Shown: piece after piece, positions 24,132 through 28,121 of the stretch | How the letters are laid out: every line of letters starts with the position of its first letter | Position numbering within the stretch: position 1 is the first letter of the stretch | DNA from: Fervidifonticultor_A sp037443565 | GTDB taxonomy: Bacteria > Sysuimicrobiota > Sysuimicrobiia > Sysuimicrobiales > Humicultoraceae | Assembly (NCBI GenBank): GCA_037443565.1 | Contig: JBBIOB010000037.1 | Location: 1-28,121 of the forward strand | DNA length: 28,121 bases | Reading direction: 5' to 3' | Made by a program: the position numbers and the translations under genes | The notes under the pieces: generated by a model | Told to the model about the DNA's origin: nothing | Database searches by the model: none | The model's input: only the letters and a program-made list of their open reading frames with translations

Positions 24132-24149
24132 GGAATCGTTCGCGATTCC
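24132..24149 (-). terminator. Stem-loop after pyrE, candidate terminator
   Basis: A perfect 7-bp inverted repeat GGAATCG/CGATTCC has a 4-base loop, extendable by C/G pairs with one mismatch to about 24127-24155. It lies some 65 bases after the pyrE stop and just upstream of the hpt promoter. No U-tract follows on the minus strand, so termination is inferred from position and symmetry. Confidence 0.45.
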
Positions 24150-24214
24150 ACCGGGAGGCTGGATGCGAGAACCCGGGCCAGGTTGCCTTGGGGCCATGAT
24201 GCCCGAATAGCCCG

Positions 24215-24805
24215 TCACAGGCCGCTCCCACCGGGTGGACCCGTCCGGCTTCCCGGCTTCACCGCCGGGGTGCCCTGCCGGCACAACGGGCAGTCTTCGG
24301 GCGCATAGGTTGGTAGGTCCAGCCGGAGCAGCGCCTGCAGCGGAACCGGCAGGGTCCAGCGGCCGCCTGACCGGTCGATCAGGGCCGCGGCGGCTACGAC
24401 GGTCCCGCCGGCCTCGTGCACTAGGTCGGCGACCTCCCGCGCCGTCACCGCGGTGGTCACCACGTCCTCGACGATCAGCACCCGTTCGCCCGGGTGGACG
24501 GTGAGCCCACGTCGCAGCGTCAGCCGGCCGTCGACTCGCTCAACGAAGACCGCGCGGACCCCCAGCGCCCGAGCCGCTTCGTGGGCGACCAGGATCGCAC
24601 CCATCGCCGGACCCACGACGACCTCCGGATTGGACTCGCGTACCAACTCGGCCAGGGCTGCACCCAGCACGGCGGCCTCCTCGGGGTACTGGAGGATCAG
24701 GGCGCACTGCACGTAGACCGGGCTGTGCAGGCCGGAGGTGAGAAGGAAGTGGCCGTCCTGAACTGCGCCGCGGCGGCGGAAGCGCTCCAGCCAGTCGGCG
24801 CTCAT
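24215..24805 (-). CDS. pyrE: Orotate phosphoribosyltransferase, Thermus-family PyrE
   Basis: This 196-residue enzyme makes OMP from orotate and PRPP. It is recognised as the Thermus-type family by GHFLLTSGLHSPVYVQCA, VVGPAMGAILVAHEAARALG, AVFVERVDGRLTLRRG and a C-terminal ECPLCRQG-like motif (APEDCPLCRQGTPAVKPGSR; Cys172, Cys175). The ATG at 24805 overlaps the pyrF stop (ATGA). Oddity: the PRPP-binding motif reads VEDVVTTAVTA (residues 112-122), where the family normally has VEDVVTTGGS; both glycines of the 5'-phosphate loop are replaced. The codons are unambiguous. The rest of the protein looks intact, so the enzyme may still work, but this is a notable departure. A short Gly/Pro-rich tail follows the KPGSR end. 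Confidence 0.9.
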   Translation of the reverse strand: MSADWLERFRRRGAVQDGHFLLTSGLHSPVYVQCALILQYPEEAAVLGAALAELVRESNPEVVVGPAMGAILVAHEAARALGVRAVFVERVDGRLTLRRGLTVHPGERVLIVEDVVTTAVTAREVADLVHEAGGTVVAAAALIDRSGGRWTLPVPLQALLRLDLPTYAPEDCPLCRQGTPAVKPGSRTGPPGGSGL

Positions 24806-25521
24806 CCCGGCCTCGGCGGAGGCGCTGCCGCGGCGCTGCGGGATGCCCGAGCCATCTCTGCGGCAATGGCCCGAGCCGCCGCGGCCGGGTCGGGCGCGGC
24901 GAGAACCGGACGCCCGACGACCAAGTAGTCCGCGCCCGCGCGCACCGCCTGCCGCGGGGTGACCACGCGCGCCTGATCGCCGGCAGCCGTACCGGCGGGC
25001 CGGATGGCGGGCGTCAGGACCTTGAACTCGTGCCCGAAGCGCGCCTTGAGGCGCGCGCACTCCCTCGCCGACGCCGTGACGCCGTCAAGACCGGCGGCCC
25101 TCGCCATCTCGGCGGCCCGCAGCACGCTGGGACCGACCCGGCCCGCGTCGCTGGTCAACCGGGTGACACCCAGAAGGCGCAGCCTGTGCCCACCCTCGTT
25201 CGCTCCAGCCTCCGCCGCCCGGGCCGCGGCCTCCAGCATCGCCGGCCCACCCGCGCAGTGCACGGTGAGCAGCGCGACGCCGAGGTCCACGGCCGCGGCC
25301 ACGCCGCCCGCCACAGTCTGCGGGATGTCGTGCAGCTTGACGTCGAGGAAGACCTGACCACCCTCGGCCTGCACCATCCGCACCGCCTCGGGGCCGGCAG
25401 TCGTGAACAGCACGGGGCCGATCTTGAACCAGGGGGTCACGGGGCGGAGCCGTCGCACCATCTCGGCGGCCTGCGACAGATCCGGGATGTCAAGGGCGAC
25501 GATCAGGACCGGCGGTTCCAT
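24802..25521 (-). CDS. pyrF: Orotidine 5'-phosphate decarboxylase (subfamily 1)
   Basis: This 239-residue TIM-barrel enzyme decarboxylates OMP to UMP. The N-terminus is LIVALDIPDLSQAAEMVRRL, with substrate lysine KIG, and the catalytic tetrad segment FLDVKLHDIPQTV gives Asp60, Lys62 and Asp65. Also present are TVHCAGGPAML, GVTRLTSDAGRVGPSVLR, the phosphate-binding LTPAIRPAG and YLVVGRPVLAAPDP. I use the ATG at 25521; a TTG at 25542 would add seven residues (MSPSEAV) and overlap the HicB-like remnant. Neither has a clear ribosome-binding site. The C-terminus is an alanine/proline-rich tail. The stop overlaps the pyrE start. Confidence 0.93.
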   Translation of the reverse strand: MEPPVLIVALDIPDLSQAAEMVRRLRPVTPWFKIGPVLFTTAGPEAVRMVQAEGGQVFLDVKLHDIPQTVAGGVAAAVDLGVALLTVHCAGGPAMLEAAARAAEAGANEGGHRLRLLGVTRLTSDAGRVGPSVLRAAEMARAAGLDGVTASARECARLKARFGHEFKVLTPAIRPAGTAAGDQARVVTPRQAVRAGADYLVVGRPVLAAPDPAAAARAIAAEMARASRSAAAAPPPRPG

Positions 25522-25528
25522 CACGGCT

Positions 25529-25714
25529 TCAGACGGAGACAACGGTGTGCAGATCGAACCCAGGCCGAAACGGGTTCGCGAAGCGGACGCCCTCGATCGG
25601 CAGGCCCAACGCGCGACGGGCGGTCGGCCACTCGGCGATGGCGTCCTTCACGTTCTCAATGGCCTCCTCCTCGGTCGCGCCTCAAGATTGCGGGAGAGCG
25701 ACGGGGTCACGCAT
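25529..25714 (-). pseudogene. HicB-like antitoxin remnant between pyrD and pyrF
   Basis: The minus strand between pyrD and pyrF encodes GATEEEAIENVKDAIAEWPT, followed by about 30 residues and a TGA (25531-25529). GATEEEAIENVKDAI is the central helix of HicB antitoxins, which normally follows LPGCxxQ. Upstream in the same frame is an ATG at 25714, overlapping the pyrD stop, and a short VALPQS. A TGA at 25684-25682 then interrupts the frame just before GATEEEA. The N-terminal strands of HicB are missing and no HicA-like toxin is present. It ends 7 bases before the pyrF ATG, so any residual translation could feed ribosomes into pyrF. Identification rests on a short but distinctive motif. Confidence 0.55.
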
Positions 25715-26681
25715 TCCCCTCCGACGTGTCGGGGCAGCATGGAAGAGCAGCTGACAGACCCTCAAGGGCTCCAGTCAGATCGAGCACGCGCCGGATCCTG
25801 TGTGTCGCCATGTACGCGCGCAACCCCTCGGTGATCTCAGCCGCGGCGTTGGGATGGTCGAGCACCGCGGTCGCGATCCCGACTGCGTGCGCGCCGCAGA
25901 GCAGGAACTCGACCGCATCCTCGGCGGTGGCGATCCCGCCCATCCCGATGATCGGCAGGCGCACCCGCTGCGCAACCTCCCAGACCATGCGCAGCGCCAC
26001 CGGCTTGATCGCCGGCCCGGACAACCCGCCGATGCCCCCACCCAGCAGGGGGCGGCGGGTGCGTGGGTCCACGGCGAGACCTTGCAGCGTGTTGATCAGA
26101 GATAGGCCGTCGGCGCCGGCCGCGGCCGCTGCCGCTGCGATGGCGGTGATGTCGGTGACGTTCGGCGAGAGTTTGACGAACAGCGGCAGGCGCGTGGTGG
26201 CGCGCACGCGCGACACCAGCGCGCGCGTCTGCTCGGGCGAGGTCCCGAACAGGAGCCCGTCATCGACGTTGGGGCAGGAGACGTTGACCTCGAGGCCGGC
26301 CACCCCGGCGTCCTCGGACAGCAGGCCAGCGACGGTCGCGAACTCCTCAGCCGCGTGGCCGGCGATACTCACGATGACGGGTCGGCCGAGCGTACGCAGG
26401 AACGGCAGGTCGCGCGCGATGAAGGCCGCGACGCCCGGGTTGCGCAGACCCACCGCGTTCACCCACCCGCCCGGCACCTGGATGGTGTGCGGCCCGGGGT
26501 GTCCCTCCCGCGGCTCCAGTGTGACAGACTTCGTGATGAACCCGCCGAACGCGCGCAGGTCGTGGACTGCCTGCACCTGCCGGCCGAACTCGAGCGGCCC
26601 GGGCGCGGACAGTACGGGCGTGGGAAACGTAATCCCGGCCAGGGTGACGGCGAGCCGGGGATCCGATCCCGAACCGTTCAC
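25707..26681 (-). CDS. pyrD: Dihydroorotate dehydrogenase, class 1 (1B-like catalytic subunit)
   Basis: This 324-residue FMN enzyme of about normal class-1 length has an N-terminal LAGITFPTPVLSAPGPLEFG, TKSVTLEPREGHPGP (Lys51), NAVGLRNPGV, and active-site Cys136 in LEVNVSCPNVDDGLLFG, which marks class 1 (class 2 uses serine). Further on are FVKLSPNVTDI, LINTLQGLAVDP, GGGIGGLSGPAIKPVALRMV and GMGGIATAEDAVEFLLCGA. Class 1B enzymes work with the flavin/iron-sulphur subunit PyrK, which is not next to it here. The GTG at 26681 overlaps the PIN-toxin stop (GTGA), implying coupling; no ribosome-binding site is visible. The C-terminus (ALPCCPDTSEGNA) departs from relatives and runs into the HicB-like remnant, so the 3' end may have been rebuilt. 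Confidence 0.92.
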   Translation of the reverse strand: MNGSGSDPRLAVTLAGITFPTPVLSAPGPLEFGRQVQAVHDLRAFGGFITKSVTLEPREGHPGPHTIQVPGGWVNAVGLRNPGVAAFIARDLPFLRTLGRPVIVSIAGHAAEEFATVAGLLSEDAGVAGLEVNVSCPNVDDGLLFGTSPEQTRALVSRVRATTRLPLFVKLSPNVTDITAIAAAAAAAGADGLSLINTLQGLAVDPRTRRPLLGGGIGGLSGPAIKPVALRMVWEVAQRVRLPIIGMGGIATAEDAVEFLLCGAHAVGIATAVLDHPNAAAEITEGLRAYMATHRIRRVLDLTGALEGLSAALPCCPDTSEGNA

Positions 26682-27133
26682 GGCCGGGAGGCGGGGATCA
26701 GCGAGAATCCGGCCGCCAGGAAGTGCCGGTCAAACCCGAACGCTCGGTCGACACCGATCTTGCGCATGACGGCGAAGCTCACAGCATCGGTGTAGGAGAA
26801 GTCGTGATCTCGATACTGCTGCAGCAGGCTCCGGGCCTCGCGCTCGAGGTCTGCGTCGGCGTACACGACTTCTAGTCGGGGGGTGGCGGCCAACCGGTCC
26901 AGCAGCGCCCAGGCCGTCGGAAACCCCACGTGGCGACGAAGAAACGTGTAGCTCTCCGCGATCACCAGATTCGTAACCACGACGCGGCGAAAGCGGCGCA
27001 ACACCTCGGCCCAGATCGCGACCGCCGCCTGGTGGTGCGCGTCGTCGCGAGAGAGGAGGGCGATCCAGCCCCCGGTGTCCACAAAGACCCTAGCGCCGGT
27101 GGCGCGGGCGCGTGGTCTCGGCGAGGTGGGCAT
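26678..27133 (-). CDS. vapC: PIN-domain toxin (VapC-like)
   Basis: This 151-residue PIN nuclease has all acidic positions visible: Asp19 in RVFVDTGGWIALL, Glu60 in TNLVIAESYTFL, Asp116 in DHDFSYTDAVSFAVM and Asp135 in FGFDRHF. Such toxins are Mg-dependent RNases neutralised by a cognate antitoxin. The ATG at 27133 gives an N-terminus of about 15 residues before the first strand and overlaps the antitoxin gene by 44 bases; no alternative start precedes the first aspartate convincingly. Its stop overlaps the pyrD start (GTGA). The set of catalytic residues suggests it is active, unlike the toxin remnants nearby. Confidence 0.87.
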   Translation of the reverse strand: MPTSPRPRARATGARVFVDTGGWIALLSRDDAHHQAAVAIWAEVLRRFRRVVVTNLVIAESYTFLRRHVGFPTAWALLDRLAATPRLEVVYADADLEREARSLLQQYRDHDFSYTDAVSFAVMRKIGVDRAFGFDRHFLAAGFSLIPASRP

Positions 27134-27347
27134 CGTGGCGCTCGGCTCCGTCTCGCGGCCCTCCGGCAGCGGCCAGGGCGGGCAGTTCGGCGAGGGGATC
27201 GGCGTCCGGAGGGAGGGCGCGCTCGATCACATGCTCCGCGCCCTCTCGCAGGAGGTGGGCGACCGAGGTCCGACGCCGGCGCGCGAGATCACGCAGGATG
27301 CGGTGCTGGTGCTCGTCCAGGTAGATCTGAAAGGGTCTCTTCTTCAT
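27090..27347 (-). CDS. Ribbon-helix-helix antitoxin of the PIN toxin
   Basis: This 85-residue protein has an N-terminal ribbon-helix-helix domain: the strand KKRPFQIYLDE, helix HQHRILRDLARRRRTSVAHL, then LREGAEHVIERAL. The C-terminal part is a flexible Pro/Ala/Arg-rich tail, the usual toxin-wrapping region. The ATG at 27347 is preferred because GGTGGAG lies 6 bases upstream; an in-frame GTG at 27359 adds MEHI. It overlaps the toxin gene by 44 bases. A 10-bp inverted repeat upstream is a likely operator for autoregulation. Confidence 0.83.
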   Translation of the reverse strand: MKKRPFQIYLDEHQHRILRDLARRRRTSVAHLLREGAEHVIERALPPDADPLAELPALAAAGGPRDGAERHDAHLAETTRPRHRR

Positions 27348-27367
27348 GATGTGCTCCACCCTGTCAA

Positions 27368-27411
27368 AGTATACATCATCGCGAGCTACATTGCCAGCAG
27401 AGATGTATACT
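27368..27411. promoter_or_regulatory. 10-bp inverted repeat overlapping -10 elements, probable antitoxin operator
   Basis: AGTATACATC (27368-27377) and GATGTATACT (27402-27411) are perfect inverted copies separated by 24 bases. Each contains TATACT reading outward, so the left copy is a -10 candidate for the antitoxin gene, 20 bases before its ATG. The right copy faces the plus strand, where I see no gene. No -35 hexamer close to consensus is present. Paired half-sites of this size suit an RHH antitoxin binding as dimers of dimers. Confidence 0.6.
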
Positions 27412-27520
27412 CAGCAGGCGTGGATCAGTGATCAGGACGCCGGTCACGCGGGCCGATGGCGACCGACGGCTTCAAGGAGGAGTGCTTCCGTTGAGATCCC
27501 TTCCAGGGTGTCAGTTCGTG

Positions 27521-27760
27521 TCAAGCCCCATCGGGGAAGAGCACGACGCCGCCCGCGGTCATCCGATCCAGACGATCGCGCATCCCCTCGGCCTCACCCT
27601 CCGCGTAGACGTGGGGCTCCAGGCCGGGAATGCCGAGGGTGGTCTTCACGATGCCGAACGCGTCTTCTCGCGGGTGACCCATGTAGACGACCAGGAGATC
27701 AACATCGCTGGCCGCGGTGTGGCGGCCCGCCGCCCACGAGCCGAAGAGCACGACGCGCAC
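27521..27760 (-). pseudogene. Minimal nucleotidyltransferase (MNT antitoxin type), N-terminus lost
   Basis: The frame contains VVLFGSWAAGRHTAASDVDL followed by LVVY, the pol-beta-type GS-x10-DxD motif of minimal nucleotidyltransferases, then EPHVYAEGEAEGMRDRLDRM and a normal family end GGVVLFP. Intact members have 20-25 residues before the GS motif; here only about six remain, and the frame runs directly out of a HEPN gene in another register. MNT proteins are antitoxins for HEPN RNases, acting by AMP/oligo-AMP addition. The remaining part keeps the DVD metal ligands but probably does not fold properly. A fresh GTG start at 27760 is formally possible. Confidence 0.65.
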
Positions 27761-27899
27761 CAGCGGCCTTCGCGGCCTTCTCCGCCGCCTGCTGCGCGGA
27801 GAAGCACGCCCAGTTGTGGAACCCCCGGTCGCGGTCGCTGCGCGCGTGCGCCAGATCCGCGACCGCCGACGCCATCCAGTCGCCGCTGCGCTCTACCAA
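27699..27899 (-). pseudogene. HEPN-domain toxin, truncated by deletion
   Basis: From a TTG at 27899 the first about 42 residues (VERSGDWMASAVADLAHARS, then GFHNWACFSAQQAAEKAAKA) match the N-terminal helices of HEPN proteins, which are about 120-130 residues. The frame then enters the nucleotidyltransferase coding region out of register near 27764 and ends as nonsense. The RxxxxxH catalytic motif, found in the distal helix, is gone, so the RNase cannot be active. The arrangement implies a deletion that removed the end of HEPN and the start of the MNT gene. Confidence 0.65.
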
Positions 27900-27913
27900 G
27901 GCGTTCCGGACCG

Positions 27914-28121
27914 TCAGCCCCGGGCCCTGCGCACGATCCGCCAGGTCTGCCCGTCGTAGCGCACCAGATCGCCGATCTCCACCGCCAACCAGAACTCGTA
28001 GGGGACTCCGTACTCCAGGTGGTTGATCACGATCAGCCAGGGGAACACGCCATAGGTGTCCCTGCGCTTCTCGTCGACCCAGCCAACGACCTGGGCGGGG
28101 GTACCTATCGCCGGCGACCCT
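27914..28121 (-). CDS. Unrecognised protein, C-terminal part (runs off window)
   Basis: The minus strand is open from the right edge to a TGA at 27916-27914, giving 68 residues: TPAQVVGWVDEKRRDTYGVF, PWLIVINHLEYGVPYEFWLA and EIGDLVRYDGQTWRIVRRAR. The composition is protein-like, with a hydrophobic core and aromatic residues and without the Arg/Ala/Pro bias of shadow frames here. I do not recognise a family. It ends 14 bases before the truncated HEPN gene, so it may have shared its transcript. Confidence 0.5.
   Translation of the reverse strand, partial: GSPAIGTPAQVVGWVDEKRRDTYGVFPWLIVINHLEYGVPYEFWLAVEIGDLVRYDGQTWRIVRRARG

Noticed and set aside
24047..24214. Possible purine riboswitch ahead of hpt
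   Set aside because: The promoter leaves only about 24 bases of leader, too short for an aptamer, and the only hairpin lies upstream of the promoter.
27346..28026. Plus-strand frame over the HEPN/MNT region, suggested by the outward -10 box
   Set aside because: Its composition (Arg/Pro/Ser-rich) and lack of motifs mark it as a shadow of the minus-strand remnants.

Overview
This is a GC-rich (roughly two-thirds G+C by eye) bacterial chromosomal segment in which every supported gene is on the minus strand, so biological order runs from high to low coordinates. I see no tRNA, rRNA, CRISPR array, insertion sequence or phage gene. Family content (PcrA-type helicase with a C-terminal basic/Tudor-like tail, GatC-GatA order, CBS-less GuaB3, Thermus-family PyrE, class-1B-like PyrD, many family-5 peptide binding proteins) suggests a deep-branching, possibly thermophilic Terrabacteria lineage such as CSP1-3/Sysuimicrobiota, Limnochordia-like Bacillota or a neighbour. 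This placement is inference only. No stretch longer than 300 bases lacks a gene; the longest gap (20354-20639) holds a toxin-gene remnant and a leaderless promoter.

Right end, read in transcription order. An unrecognised partial CDS enters from the edge (28121-27914). It is followed by a decayed HEPN/minimal-nucleotidyltransferase pair fused by a deletion (27899-27521). Next is an apparently intact ribbon-helix-helix antitoxin plus PIN toxin pair (27347-26678) behind a 10-bp inverted-repeat operator. The PIN stop codon overlaps the pyrD start (GTGA). The pyrimidine genes pyrD, pyrF and pyrE follow, with a HicB-like antitoxin remnant wedged between pyrD and pyrF. A near-consensus sigma-70 promoter then drives hpt-guaB3-guaA (hypoxanthine to IMP to XMP to GMP).

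Middle. After a PIN-like remnant, an extended -10 promoter sits so close to the start codon that a Uma2-family nuclease gene is probably translated from a leaderless mRNA. The Uma2 stop overlaps the TTG start of pcrA.

Left half. About 17 kb is dominated by oligopeptide/dipeptide ABC importers. Unit 3 is SBP3-oppB3-oppC3 plus a small anchored protein of unknown function. Unit 2 is an internally deleted SBP, oppB2, an oppC2 with extra N-terminal membrane segments, and a GT39-type glycosyltransferase. Unit 1 follows a small excisionase-type HTH gene: SBP2-oppB1-oppC1-SBP1-oppD-oppF. Only unit 1 has ATPases, so units 2 and 3 probably borrow them. In all three units a perfect 11-13 bp GC-rich stem-loop lies in the short gap between the binding-protein stop and the oppB start, a recurring arrangement that could set binding-protein to permease stoichiometry. 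gatC and the start of gatA (amidotransferase for Gln-tRNA/Asn-tRNA formation) close the window after a strong hairpin terminator.
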